Assembly: GCF_003814875.1 (NCBI RefSeq)
Contig: NZ_RKQF01000001.1
Span: 10,478,001-10,542,000 of the forward strand
Length of the DNA: 64,000 nucleotides
From: Streptomyces sp. Ag109_O5-1
Lineage (GTDB): Bacteria > Actinomycetota > Actinomycetes > Streptomycetales > Streptomycetaceae
Reading direction: 5' to 3'
Shown here: one piece after another, positions 51,271 through 59,474 of the stretch
Layout of the letters: every line of letters starts with the position of its first letter
Position numbering within the stretch: position 1 is the first letter of the stretch
Made by a program: the position numbers and the translations under genes
Notes under the pieces: model-generated
Database searches by the model: none
Told to the model about the DNA's origin: nothing
Seen by the model: the letters and a program-made list of their open reading frames with translations, nothing else

Positions 51271-51298
51271 GCCAGATCACGTACTTCACCGATCTGGC
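51271..51298. promoter_or_regulatory. Inverted repeat upstream of CYP105 gene
   Basis: GCCAGATC (51271-51278), 12-bp spacer, GATCTGGC (51291-51298); perfect 8-bp arms, 83 bp before the P450 start in the 293-bp divergent gap. Candidate operator. Confidence 0.45.
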
Positions 51299-51380
51299 TG
51301 AACTTGCGGTCGCCCCATAGGTGCCCCGGGCATCTAATGAAGATCGGCACGACGTACCGCATTCGTCTGCGAGGTCTTCC

Positions 51381-52622
51381 ATGAACGAACTGACGGACCT
51401 GACGGAACCCACGACTTCTGCCCATCCGGCCGATCCCGTGGCCTGGCCGCAGGACCGGACGTGTCCCTACCACCCGCCCACCGGCTACGACCCGCTGCGC
51501 GACGGAAGCCCGCTGTCCCGTATCCGTCTCTACGACGGCCGTACCGCCTGGGCGGTCACCGGCCACGGCGCGGCCCGGGCGCTGCTCGCCGACCCCCGGC
51601 TCTCCAGCGACCGCCGGCGGGAGGACTTCCCGATGCCGAACGCCCGGTTCGCGGCGGTCCGGGAGCGCCGCAACGTCGCCCTGCTCGGTCTCGACGACCC
51701 GGAGCACCAGAAGCAGCGCCGGATGCTGATCCCGGACTTCACCCTCAAACGAGCGACCGGAATGCGGCCGGCCATCCAACGGATCGTGGACGGGCTGCTC
51801 GACAGGATGATCGCCGCGGGACCGCCCGCCGACCTGGTGAGCTCCTTCGCCCTGCCCGTGCCGTCCATGGTCATCTGCGACCTGCTCGGTGTCCCGTACG
51901 CCGACCACGAGTTCTTCGAGGCGCAGTCCCGGCGGCTGCTGCGCGGTCCGGAGCCCGCCGACTCCCTGGACGCGCGCGAGAAGCTGGAGGTCTATCTGGG
52001 CGACCTGGCGGACCGCAAGAGCCGGGACGAGGCGCCCGGCGACGGCGTCCTCGACGACCTCGTCCACGAGCGCCTGCGCGAGGGCGCCCTGGACCGGGGC
52101 GAGGTGGTCGCACTCGCCCTCATCCTGCTGGTCGCCGGACACGAGACCACCGCCAACATGATCTCGCTCGGCACCTTCACCCTGCTCCAGCAGCCCGAGC
52201 GGCTCGCCGAACTGCGCGCCGACCCCACGCTGGTGCCCGCCGCCGTCGAGGAACTGATGCGGATGCTGTCCATCGCCGACGGGCTGCTGCGCGTCGCGCT
52301 GGAGGACATCGAGGTGGCCGGCACCACCATCCGCAAGGGCGACGGAGTCCTCTTCGCGACGTCGGTCATCAACCGCGACGAGTCCGTGTACGACGACCCC
52401 GACAGCATCGACTGGCACCGTCCGACCCGTCACCACGTGGCCTTCGGTTTCGGTATCCACCAGTGCCTGGGCCAGAACCTGGCCCGCGCCGAGCTGGAGA
52501 TCGCCCTCACCACCCTCTGGGAGCGGCTGCCGGACCTGCGGCTCGCCGCGCCGCCGGAGGAAATCCCCTTCAAACCCGGCGACACGATCCAGGGGATGCT
52601 GGAACTCCCCGTGACCTGGTAA
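51381..52622 (+). CDS. CYP105-like cytochrome P450
   Basis: 413-aa bacterial P450 close in style to CYP105 (SoyC/CYP105D1-like): TCPYHPPTGYDPLRDGSPLS, GHGAARALLADPRLSSDRRR, RRMLIPDFTLKRATGMRP. I-helix AGHETT, ExxR (EELMR), heme loop FGFGIHQCLGQNLARAELE. The ATG at 51381 has only a weak GAGG upstream. A 3Fe-4S ferredoxin gene follows after 12 bp as electron donor. CYP105 enzymes oxidise xenobiotics and secondary metabolites, often inducibly. Confidence 0.95.
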   Translation: MNELTDLTEPTTSAHPADPVAWPQDRTCPYHPPTGYDPLRDGSPLSRIRLYDGRTAWAVTGHGAARALLADPRLSSDRRREDFPMPNARFAAVRERRNVALLGLDDPEHQKQRRMLIPDFTLKRATGMRPAIQRIVDGLLDRMIAAGPPADLVSSFALPVPSMVICDLLGVPYADHEFFEAQSRRLLRGPEPADSLDAREKLEVYLGDLADRKSRDEAPGDGVLDDLVHERLREGALDRGEVVALALILLVAGHETTANMISLGTFTLLQQPERLAELRADPTLVPAAVEELMRMLSIADGLLRVALEDIEVAGTTIRKGDGVLFATSVINRDESVYDDPDSIDWHRPTRHHVAFGFGIHQCLGQNLARAELEIALTTLWERLPDLRLAAPPEEIPFKPGDTIQGMLELPVTW

Positions 52623-52634
52623 GAGGCTCCTGCC

Positions 52635-52835
52635 ATGCACATCGAGATCGACCAGGACGTCTGTATCGGCGCCGGCCAGTGCGCCCTGACCGCCCCGAAC
52701 GTCTTCACCCAGGACGACGACGGCTTCAGCACCCTGCTCCCCGGAAAGGAGGACGGCGGGGGCGACCCGCTGGTCAAGGAGGCGGCCCGGGCCTGCCCGG
52801 TACACGCCATCACGGTCAAGGAAGCGACGGGCTAA
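52635..52835 (+). CDS. 3Fe-4S ferredoxin, redox partner of CYP105
   Basis: 66-aa ferredoxin. Cluster cysteines CIGAGQC (C10, C16) and CP near the C-terminus (C54-ish in ARACPVHAI); three cysteines predict a 3Fe-4S cluster, as in SoyB. Co-transcribed with the P450 12 bp upstream; it passes electrons from a separate ferredoxin reductase. Stop overlaps the convergent sigma factor gene by 4 bp. Confidence 0.95.
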   Translation: MHIEIDQDVCIGAGQCALTAPNVFTQDDDGFSTLLPGKEDGGGDPLVKEAARACPVHAITVKEATG

Positions 52836-53716
52836 GCAGCCGACGGCGCGTCCAGTACCGCCAGCTCCAGCCCTCGCAGCAGCGCCGGGTCGGCGACCAC
52901 CTCGTAGGCCGCCACCCGGTCGCCCTCGACGGTGACCCGCAGCACGTACAGCAGGCGTCCCCGCGGGGCGACGGCGAGGCCGACCCGGCCGTCGACCAGG
53001 ACCGGTACCGCGAACCGGGCGCGCCGGCGCAGCAGCACGGTGCCCTCCGCGACCGCCCGGGCTCCCCGCAGCTCCGCCGGCACGCCCGGCGGCCGGGCCG
53101 CGGGGTCGGCCCGGCGGACCACGTCCGGGGCGAGCAGTTCGAGCAGCGCGCCCATGTCACCGCCCCGGGCCGCGGCCAGGAACGCCTCCACCACCCCGCG
53201 GTGCCGGTCCTGCTCGGCGGCCGGCAGCGCGGGCGTGCCGCGCACCTTGTGCCGGGCCCGGCTGGCGAGCTTCTTCGCGGCCGGCAGCGAACGGTCGGTG
53301 ATCGCCGCGATCCGCTCGAACGGCACCGCGAACAGATCGTGCAGTACGAACGCCACCCGCTCGGCAGGGCCGAGCCTGTCCAGCACCACCAGCAGGGCGA
53401 CGCCCACCGACTCGGCGAGCACCGCCTCCTCCTCGGGCCCGTCCCCGGCCGCGCGCTCCGCGAGATCCTCGCCGTACGGTTCCTCACGACGAGCGGTGCG
53501 GGCGCGCAACATGTCCAGGCAGATACGGGAGATGACCGTCGTCAGCCAGGCGCCGAGGCTGTCGATCCCGGTACCGCCCACCCGGCTCAGCCGCAGCCAG
53601 GCCTCCTGGACCGCGTCCTCGGCGTCGCCGGCCGAGCCCAGCATGCGGTGGGCGATCGCCCGCAGCCGCTCGCGCCGGGCCTCGAACTCCGCCGCCAGTT
53701 CGTCGTGCCCGTCCAT
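52832..53716 (-). CDS. SigJ-like ECF sigma factor with SnoaL-type C-terminus
   Basis: 294 aa. Sigma region 2 (AHRMLGSAGDAEDAVQEAWLR) and region 4 (LGPAERVAFVLHDLFAVPFERIAAITDRS) in the first 160 residues, then an NTF2/SnoaL-like domain (about 165-290) that regulates activity in place of a separate anti-sigma factor. I see no DGGGK or WLPEP signature that would place it in ECF41. Start ATG 53716. No COMD-type partner gene adjacent; the neighbouring azoreductase is divergent. Confidence 0.9.
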   Translation of the reverse strand: MDGHDELAAEFEARRERLRAIAHRMLGSAGDAEDAVQEAWLRLSRVGGTGIDSLGAWLTTVISRICLDMLRARTARREEPYGEDLAERAAGDGPEEEAVLAESVGVALLVVLDRLGPAERVAFVLHDLFAVPFERIAAITDRSLPAAKKLASRARHKVRGTPALPAAEQDRHRGVVEAFLAAARGGDMGALLELLAPDVVRRADPAARPPGVPAELRGARAVAEGTVLLRRRARFAVPVLVDGRVGLAVAPRGRLLYVLRVTVEGDRVAAYEVVADPALLRGLELAVLDAPSAA

Positions 53717-53784
53717 GGGTCACCTTTCCGCTCCGTGCTCCGTCACCCCGTCGACGAACCCGAACCGACCGAGGTGACCACCCC

Positions 53785-54465
53785 ATGCTGCTGCACATCG
53801 ACTCCAGCGCCGACACGACCGCCGACTCCGTGACCAGGCGCCTCACCGCGGACTTCGCGCGGGAATGGCGCGCGCTGCACGGTGCGGCGGACTACCGCCA
53901 CCGCGACCTGACGGCCACGCCGGTGCCCCCGCTCACCGGCGCCTACGCCAGGCTGGGCCGCCGGGTGGAGCGCGAGGGTTTCGTCCCGCCCGCCAAGGTG
54001 GCCGCGCTGATCGAGAGCCCCGCCGAGGCCCGTGAGTGGGAACTGACCCTGCCGCTCACCACCGAACTGGCCGCCGCGGGCACGGTGGTGCTCGGCGTTC
54101 CGATGTACAACTTCTCGGTGCCCGCGGCCCTCAAGGCGTGGATCGACCGGGTGACCTTCCCCGGCGCCTTCGCCCACCCGGACACGGGGGAGAGCCTGCT
54201 GGCCGACGCCCGGCTGGTGGCCGTCCTGGCGCGCGGCGGTGCCTACGGCCCGGACACCGGCCGGGCGGCCCTGGACTTCCAGCTGCCGTATCTGAAGGCC
54301 TGGACTGCTCGGCTGGGCGTCCGGCCCGAGCACTTCCACCCGGTGGCCGCCGAACTGACCCGCGTCGACGTGCTGCCCCTGCCGGCCGGTCAGGAGGAGA
54401 CCGCCGCCGCCTCCCTCGCCACGGCGCGCGCCGAGCTCTCGCGGCTCGTCGCCGCCGTGGGCTGA
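53785..54465 (+). CDS. FMN-dependent NADH-azoreductase-like flavoprotein
   Basis: 226-aa flavodoxin-fold quinone reductase (AzoR family): MLLHIDSSADTTADSVTRRL (phosphate loop), VPMYNFSVPAALKAWIDRVT (FMN-binding PMYNFxxPxxLKxxID), ARGGAYGP. Reduces quinones or azo compounds by two electrons with NADH. Divergent from the sigma factor, 68 bp apart, and convergent with TetR after 2 bp. Confidence 0.93.
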   Translation: MLLHIDSSADTTADSVTRRLTADFAREWRALHGAADYRHRDLTATPVPPLTGAYARLGRRVEREGFVPPAKVAALIESPAEAREWELTLPLTTELAAAGTVVLGVPMYNFSVPAALKAWIDRVTFPGAFAHPDTGESLLADARLVAVLARGGAYGPDTGRAALDFQLPYLKAWTARLGVRPEHFHPVAAELTRVDVLPLPAGQEETAAASLATARAELSRLVAAVG

Positions 54466-54467
54466 CC

Positions 54468-55019
54468 TCACCCGGCGCGCAGCAGCACCCGGGCCGCCTC
54501 ACGCGCCTCGGCCGCCGGTGCCGTGCTGCCGGTGATACCGGCGGTGACCATCGCCCCCTCGGCGAGCAGGAACAGCGGCCCGGTGACCCCGGCGTCCAGC
54601 CCGGCGCCGGCCACCAGCTCCGCGAGGTAGTCCCGGAACGCCCGCTTGTGGCCCCGCACCTGGGCCACCACCCGCGGGGAGGTGGCGCCGAGCTCCCCGT
54701 ACGCGTTGATCCACGCGCACCCCCTGAAGTCCTCCTCACCGAACCAGGTCTCCAGCCAGTCGAAGACGGCGAGCAGCCGCTCCCGAGGATCCTCGTGCCG
54801 CTGGACGTGTTCGGCGAGCCGCTGCCGCCAGCGCGCGTCCCGCCGCTCCAGATAGGCCTCCACGAGCTGCTCCTTCGCGGGGAAGAGCTGGTAGAGCCGC
54901 TTGAGGGAGACCCCGGAGGCGCCGCGTATGTCGTCCATGCCGACGGACTGCACCCCGCGCCCGTAGAACAGCCGCTCGGCGGCGTCCAGGGCCTGCTCAC
55001 GGGCCACCACGCTGTCCAT
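54468..55019 (-). CDS. TetR-family regulator
   Basis: 183 aa. Helix-turn-helix VGMDDIRGASGVSLKRLYQL; the ligand domain carries CAWINAYGELG, seen in a TetR subgroup that controls oxidoreductases and NTF2 proteins. Two 16-bp palindromes lie in the 86-bp gap to the divergent NTF2 gene, one 18 bp from this start, so it represses both genes. Confidence 0.94.
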   Translation of the reverse strand: MDSVVAREQALDAAERLFYGRGVQSVGMDDIRGASGVSLKRLYQLFPAKEQLVEAYLERRDARWRQRLAEHVQRHEDPRERLLAVFDWLETWFGEEDFRGCAWINAYGELGATSPRVVAQVRGHKRAFRDYLAELVAGAGLDAGVTGPLFLLAEGAMVTAGITGSTAPAAEAREAARVLLRAG

Positions 55020-55036
55020 GGACCACTCCTTGACGA

Positions 55037-55052
55037 GAGAACGTGCGTTCTC
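55037..55052. promoter_or_regulatory. TetR operator site 1
   Basis: GAGAACGTGCGTTCTC, perfect 7-bp arms with 2-bp centre, 18 bp upstream of the TetR start. Confidence 0.9.
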
Positions 55053-55072
55053 CTACGTTAGCAAGCGACCGA

Positions 55073-55088
55073 GAGAACGCACGTTCTC
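55073..55088. promoter_or_regulatory. TetR operator site 2
   Basis: GAGAACGCACGTTCTC, same palindrome with reversed centre, 36 bp centre-to-centre from site 1 and 18 bp before the NTF2 start. Symmetric placement suggests control of both divergent genes. Confidence 0.9.
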
Positions 55089-55105
55089 CACCGAAGGAGG
55101 AGACC

Positions 55106-55564
55106 ATGACCATCCGTCCGCCCCTGCCGCCGTTCACCCGGGAGACCGCCGCCCAGAAGGTCCAGGCCGCCGAGGACGCCTGGAACTCCCGCGATCCGCA
55201 GCGCGTGGCGCTCGCCTACTCCGAGGACTCCGTCTGGCGCAACCGCGATGCCTTCGTCACCGGACGGGCCGAGATCGTCGAGTTCCTCACCGCCAAGTGG
55301 AACCGCGAACTCGACTACGCGCTCCGCAAGGACCTGTGGGCCTTCGACGGCAACCGCATCGCGGTCCGCTTCCAGTACGAGTGCCGCGACGCGGACGGGC
55401 AGTGGTGGCGGTCGTACGGCAATGAACTCTGGGAGTTCGACGAGCACGGGCTGATGACCCGGCGCGAGGCGAGCATCAACGACGTCCGGATCGAGGAGCA
55501 CGAGCGCCGTGTCCACGGTCCGCGCCCGGAGTCCGAACACGGCCTGTCGTTCCCGCTCCGGTAG
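55106..55564 (+). CDS. DUF1348 / NTF2-like protein
   Basis: 152-aa nuclear-transport-factor-2 fold, DUF1348 type: VQAAEDAWNSRDPQRVALAY, SVWRNRDAFVTGRAEIVEFL, KWNRELDYALRKDLWAFDGN, RREASINDVRI. Small-molecule-binding or isomerase-like; role unknown. ATG follows GAAGGAGGAGACC. Controlled by the adjacent TetR through the twin palindromes. 20 bp before the next gene. Confidence 0.93.
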   Translation: MTIRPPLPPFTRETAAQKVQAAEDAWNSRDPQRVALAYSEDSVWRNRDAFVTGRAEIVEFLTAKWNRELDYALRKDLWAFDGNRIAVRFQYECRDADGQWWRSYGNELWEFDEHGLMTRREASINDVRIEEHERRVHGPRPESEHGLSFPLR

Positions 55565-55584
55565 AACCCGCATAGGGTTCCCGG

Positions 55585-56118
55585 ATGACCGATGAGACCG
55601 CGAAGCCCTTCCTCTACCTGGTCGTCTGCGCGGCCGGCATCGCCGCCGGCGTCGGCAAACTGGTCACCGCGGCGCAGGAGCGCGGCTGGGAGGTCGGGAT
55701 CATCGCCACACCGGTCGCCATGAACGGCTTCTTCGACACCGCCGAGGCCGAGGCGCGCACCGGCCGCCCGGTACGGTCGGCCTGGCGCAGGCCCGCCGAC
55801 CCGCGCCCCTTCCCGCCGCCGGACGCGGTGGCCGTCGCCCCCGCCACCTTCAACACCGTCAACAAGTGGGCCGCCGGACTCGCTGACACCCTGGCCGTCG
55901 GCACCCTGTGCGAGGCCCTCGGTCTGGGCGTCCCGATCGCCGTGCTGCCCTGCGTCGCGGACGCCCTGTCCGCCCACCCCGCCTACCAGGAGAGCCTGGC
56001 CCGGCTGCGCGGACTGGGCGTCCGCTTCGGCGACCCGTACGCCGGCGAGCCCGAAGCGGACGGCGGGCGCCCCGAGTTCGCCTGGACACGGGCACTGGAC
56101 CTGCTGGAGCGGGGCTGA
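55585..56118 (+). CDS. HFCD-family flavoprotein
   Basis: 177-aa protein of the homo-oligomeric flavin-containing Cys decarboxylase fold: LYLVVCAAGIAAGVGKLVTA (FMN phosphate loop), VAVAPATFNTVNKWAAGLAD (PATFNTxNKxAxGxxD motif), VLPCVADALSAHPAY. Relatives decarboxylate peptidyl cysteine or phosphopantothenoylcysteine; this actinobacterial subgroup lacks an assigned substrate. Likely co-transcribed with the NTF2-like gene. Confidence 0.88.
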   Translation: MTDETAKPFLYLVVCAAGIAAGVGKLVTAAQERGWEVGIIATPVAMNGFFDTAEAEARTGRPVRSAWRRPADPRPFPPPDAVAVAPATFNTVNKWAAGLADTLAVGTLCEALGLGVPIAVLPCVADALSAHPAYQESLARLRGLGVRFGDPYAGEPEADGGRPEFAWTRALDLLERG

Positions 56119-56212
56119 CGGCGTCCGATTGCACCGCCATCCCGAGAGACCGGCCGGCCCGTCGACGTACGCTCGGCTCTGTACGACGTGATCTCGACGG
56201 CGGGAGACAACG

Positions 56213-57181
56213 ATGGAGTACGTGAAGCTCGGCCGCACCGGTCTGGACGTGTCCCGGATCTGCCTCGGCTGCATGACCTACGGCCTGCCCGACCGCGGCA
56301 CCCACGAGTGGACCCTGGACGAGGAGGCGTCCCGCCCGCTGATCCGGCAGGCGCTGGACGCGGGCATCAACTTCTTCGACACCGCCAACGTCTACTCCGA
56401 CGGCACCAGCGAGGAGATCGTCGGCAAGGCGCTGCGCGACTTCGCCAGGCGCGACGAGATCGTCCTGGCCACCAAGGTGCACGGCCGGATGCGCCCCGGC
56501 CCCAACGGCGGCGGCCTGTCCCGCAAGGCGATCCTCTCCGAGATCGACCACAGTCTCGGCCGCCTCGGCACCGACTACGTCGACCTCTACCAGATCCACC
56601 GCTTCGACCACGACACGCCGATCGAGGAGACGATGGAGGCGCTGCACGACGTCGTCAAGGCCGGCAAGGCCCGCTACATCGGCGCGAGTTCGATGTACGC
56701 CTGGGAGTTCTCCAAGGCCCAGTACACAGCCGAGCTGGGCGGCTGGACCAAGTTCGTCTCCATGCAGAACCACTACAACCTCCTCTACCGCGAGGAGGAG
56801 CGCGAGATGCTGCCGCTCTGCGCCGACCAGGGCGTGGGCGTGCTGCCGTGGAGCCCGCTGGCCCGGGGCCGCCTCACCCGGGACTGGGGCACGGTCACCG
56901 AACGCAGCGCCACCGACAACTTCGGCAACCGCCTCTACCAGGACGGCGACCGCGCGATCGTGGAGGCGGTCACGCGCATCGCCGATGACCGTGGCGTCCC
57001 CCGGGCCCAGGTGGCCCTGTCCTGGCTCCTCCACCAGAACACGGTGACGGCCCCGATCATCGGCGCGTCAAAACCGAACCACCTCAAGGACGCGGTGGCG
57101 GCAGTGGAACTCGAGCTCAGCGACAAGGAACTGGAAGAGCTGGAGCAGCCCTACGGCCCCCATCCCGTCTCCGGCCACTGA
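56213..57181 (+). CDS. Aldo/keto reductase
   Basis: 322-aa AKR of the voltage-channel beta-like/YhdN type. Catalytic Asp56, Tyr61 (DTANVY), Lys88 (VLATK), His129 (YQIHRF); C-terminal cofactor segment PIIGASKPNHLKDAV. Second, distinct AKR in the window (the other at 1-1053). NADPH-dependent reduction of aldehydes or ketones. ATG start; ends before a common Streptomyces hairpin element. Confidence 0.95.
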   Translation: MEYVKLGRTGLDVSRICLGCMTYGLPDRGTHEWTLDEEASRPLIRQALDAGINFFDTANVYSDGTSEEIVGKALRDFARRDEIVLATKVHGRMRPGPNGGGLSRKAILSEIDHSLGRLGTDYVDLYQIHRFDHDTPIEETMEALHDVVKAGKARYIGASSMYAWEFSKAQYTAELGGWTKFVSMQNHYNLLYREEEREMLPLCADQGVGVLPWSPLARGRLTRDWGTVTERSATDNFGNRLYQDGDRAIVEAVTRIADDRGVPRAQVALSWLLHQNTVTAPIIGASKPNHLKDAVAAVELELSDKELEELEQPYGPHPVSGH

Positions 57182-57205
57182 GGCGCGTTCCTGCTTTTTC
57201 GCTTT

Positions 57206-57263
57206 CAGGGGCGCGGGGCTGTGTTTGATGTGCGGCTACCGCCGCGTGGGCGCGACCAGCCCC
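57206..57263. repeat. Dispersed Streptomyces intergenic hairpin element
   Basis: CAGGGGCGCGGGGCTGTGT (57206-57224), inner hairpin GCGGC-TACC-GCCGC (57232-57245), closing CAGCCCC (57257-57263) pairing with GGGGCTG (57215-57221). Text of this form follows many Streptomyces genes and can act as terminator; a related version begins at 13261. Confidence 0.6.
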
Positions 57264-57281
57264 CGCCCGCCCGCACCCGAA

Positions 57282-58064
57282 TCACAACCGTTCGGTCCCG
57301 CACGGACCAGCTCCCTCGCTCTCCAGCAGAGGAACCCGCTCCCCACCCATGCTCAACGTCCGGTAATACCCCCCGATCCGCACCGCGGACCGCCCCACAT
57401 AGTGCCCGATGAACGACCGCCGGAACCGTCCGGCGGAGCGGTTCGGCTGTGAGCCGTGCACCAGGCTCCCGTTGAAGAACAGCACATCACCGGGCCCCAT
57501 ATCGACCGGCACCGCCGCCAGCCCCTCCGGCGGTGCCACGTACTCCCGGGCGAACGACAGCTCCGCGTCCGACTCCTCCGGGCAGAACAGGTCCATCCGA
57601 TGCGTCCCCGGCACCACCTGGAGACCGCCGTTCTCCCGGTCGATCGCCTCACAGGCGACCCACGCCGCGACGCACGTCCCCGGCTCCACCCGCAGATAGA
57701 AGTTGTCCTGGTGCAGCGCCTGCCCCCGGGCCCCCGGCGGCTTGAAGTAGAACATGCTCTGCGCGGCCAGCACCTCCTCCCCGAACAGCGCCTCCAGGAT
57801 CACCCGCAGCCGCGCGTCCAGCAGGAACCGCCGGGCGAGCGCACTGATTTCGTGCGGCTGCATCACCCGGGGATACCGGTGCAGCGGATCCGCCGTCGGC
57901 CCCGGCTCGAAGTGCCCCGGCACGGCCCGCCCCGCCGCGTGCAGCGCCGCGAACTCCGCGCACAGCCGGTCGATCTCGTCGTACCCGAACAACTCCCGTA
58001 CGACGGTGAACCCGTCCTCCTCGAACTGTCGCAGGACGGTGGTGTCGCTGCCCGTGGCTGTCAT
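57282..58064 (-). CDS. Phytanoyl-CoA dioxygenase (PhyH) family enzyme
   Basis: 260-aa Fe(II)/2-oxoglutarate-dependent oxygenase. Metal triad: HQD in LHQDNFYLR and distal His in LVHGSQPNRS; 2-oxoglutarate Arg in RRSFIGHYVG. Also MFYFKPPGARGQALH and GGLQVVPGTHRMDLF. Hydroxylates an unknown, often small, metabolite; relatives act in ectoine and natural-product pathways. Divergent from an AraC regulator, 69 bp gap, which probably activates it. Confidence 0.94.
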   Translation of the reverse strand: MTATGSDTTVLRQFEEDGFTVVRELFGYDEIDRLCAEFAALHAAGRAVPGHFEPGPTADPLHRYPRVMQPHEISALARRFLLDARLRVILEALFGEEVLAAQSMFYFKPPGARGQALHQDNFYLRVEPGTCVAAWVACEAIDRENGGLQVVPGTHRMDLFCPEESDAELSFAREYVAPPEGLAAVPVDMGPGDVLFFNGSLVHGSQPNRSAGRFRRSFIGHYVGRSAVRIGGYYRTLSMGGERVPLLESEGAGPCGTERL

Positions 58065-58133
58065 ACCCGCGCTCCTCGGTCCGGTGCCCTGGGCCTGTCA
58101 CGCTAGGACGACGCACCCGCGGAGAGGATGCCC

Positions 58134-59021
58134 ATGAGTGCTGAGGAACTGCCCGGGACTGCTGTCCCGGCACCACCGCGGGGCATGGTGGTCACCGGCC
58201 GCTACGACCAGGGGCCCGGCTACCGGGTCAACCGCCCGAAGGGGTCGAGCAGTTGGCTGCTCACCTGGACCACGGACGGCCGCGGTCTGCTCCGGCAGGG
58301 CGCTACCCGGATCCTCGCGCGTCCCGGAGACCTCGTCGTCCTCGCCCCGGGTGTCCCGCACAGCTACACGGTCGGGCCCGGCGCCGACCGCTGGCGTTTC
58401 TGGTGGACCCACTGCGAAGCCCGCCCCGCCTGGGCACAGTGGCTGGGGCCGGGTGCCGTGGGCGACGGCGTCTACGCCGTCGGCGCCCCGGGCGCCCTGC
58501 ACGCCCGGATCGAGGCCGCGTTCCACCGTGTGCTCGCCGACTCCCGCTGGACCGGCACCGGCGCGCCGCCCGCCCCGGCACCCGGCGACGACCCCGTCGC
58601 CGTCGCGCACGGCAGCGCCGCGCGCGAACTCGCCCTGTGCGCTCTGGAGGAGGTCGTCCTGCTCGCGACGGCCGGCGCCCACCGGACCCCGCCCGGCCCG
58701 GACGACCGGGTGCGGCGCGCCGAGGAACTGATCGCGGCCGACCCCGGCGCCCCGCACACCGTCGGCTCGCTCGCCGCGCGTGTCGCGCTGTCTCCGTCCC
58801 GGTTCGCCCACCTCTTCACCCGTCAGACCGGCGTGGCACCGATGCGCGCGTTGCGCGAAGCCCGGCTGCGACACGCCGTTCGGCTGCTGGAGAGCACCGA
58901 CCTGACCGTCGAGCGGGTCGCCGCCGCGTCCGGATTTCCCAGCCCGTTCCACTTCAGCCGGGTTTTCCGTGAAAGATACGGGGTCCCGCCCGGTGCCTAC
59001 CGCTCCGGTGAACGTCCGTAA
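58134..59021 (+). CDS. AraC-family regulator with cupin N-terminus
   Basis: 295 aa. N-terminal cupin-like arabinose-binding fold (VNRPKGSSSWLLTWTTDGRG, ILARPGDLVVLAPGVPHSYT, WRFWWTH), C-terminal two helix-turn-helices (TVGSLAARVALSPSRFAHLF, VERVAAASGFPSPFHFSRVF). ATG at 58134 lies 6 nt after GGAGAGG; the ATG at 58128 abuts it. AraC proteins with this N-terminus usually sense sugars. Likely regulates the divergent PhyH gene. Confidence 0.93.
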   Translation: MSAEELPGTAVPAPPRGMVVTGRYDQGPGYRVNRPKGSSSWLLTWTTDGRGLLRQGATRILARPGDLVVLAPGVPHSYTVGPGADRWRFWWTHCEARPAWAQWLGPGAVGDGVYAVGAPGALHARIEAAFHRVLADSRWTGTGAPPAPAPGDDPVAVAHGSAARELALCALEEVVLLATAGAHRTPPGPDDRVRRAEELIAADPGAPHTVGSLAARVALSPSRFAHLFTRQTGVAPMRALREARLRHAVRLLESTDLTVERVAAASGFPSPFHFSRVFRERYGVPPGAYRSGERP

Positions 59022-59174
59022 TCCATCCGGCTATTGGTTCATGAGAGCCGAGGGGCCGGCGGCTTGTGCAGGTCGGGCCGTGGTTCAATGGTTCGTGTCG
59101 ATCGTTGGGCGGCCGGCGGTGAATCCCCACGCCAATTGCGGTGTCGATACAGCGACACAGCGCGAACTCGCTCA

Positions 59175-59189
59175 TTGACGATTCGTCAA
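59175..59189. promoter_or_regulatory. Palindrome TTGACG-ATT-CGTCAA
   Basis: 15-bp perfect palindrome with 3-bp centre in the long gap before 59475; TTGACG also resembles a -35 box. Operator candidate. Confidence 0.35.
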
Positions 59190-59410
59190 ATCGACCCGCG
59201 GTACGGGCAATGCGCAAAACCCCGGGATCCCTTGTTCTGCCCTGCTGGCCTGTGCAAAGGTGTGGCGTGTCGGCATGCGGACAATTATTTTCACCCGCAT
59301 GCGCGAGGCCGCTCCCGTTCGCCCCCCACGCTTCAAAAGAGCAGCCGACGGCGGACACGCGAGCGCCGAACCCCCAACAGACCCATCCGATCAAGGTATC
59401 GGCCGGGTCG

Positions 59411-59437
59411 TATACCGGTTGCATACCAAACGGTATG
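59411..59437. promoter_or_regulatory. Cluster of TATACC/GGTAT repeats
   Basis: TATACCG (59411-59417), CATACC (59422-59427), GGTATG (59432-59437): CATACC-AAAC-GGTATG is a perfect inverted repeat and TATACCG/CGGTAT a second, nested. About 38-64 bp before the GTG start. Confidence 0.5.
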
Positions 59438-59474
59438 GGCCGAATCCCGCGTTGCGTCTGGAAGGAATGCAGCC

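Larger units (their letters stand above)
59022..59474. other. 453-bp intergenic region upstream of sigma-like/RICIN gene
   Basis: No convincing gene. GC content is visibly lower than in coding DNA. Contains TTGACG-ATT-CGTCAA (59175-59189), a perfect 6-bp-arm palindrome, and a cluster of GTATACC-like repeats at 59411-59437. GGAAGGA near 59460 is the ribosome site of the next gene. Probably a long regulated promoter. Confidence 0.6.
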
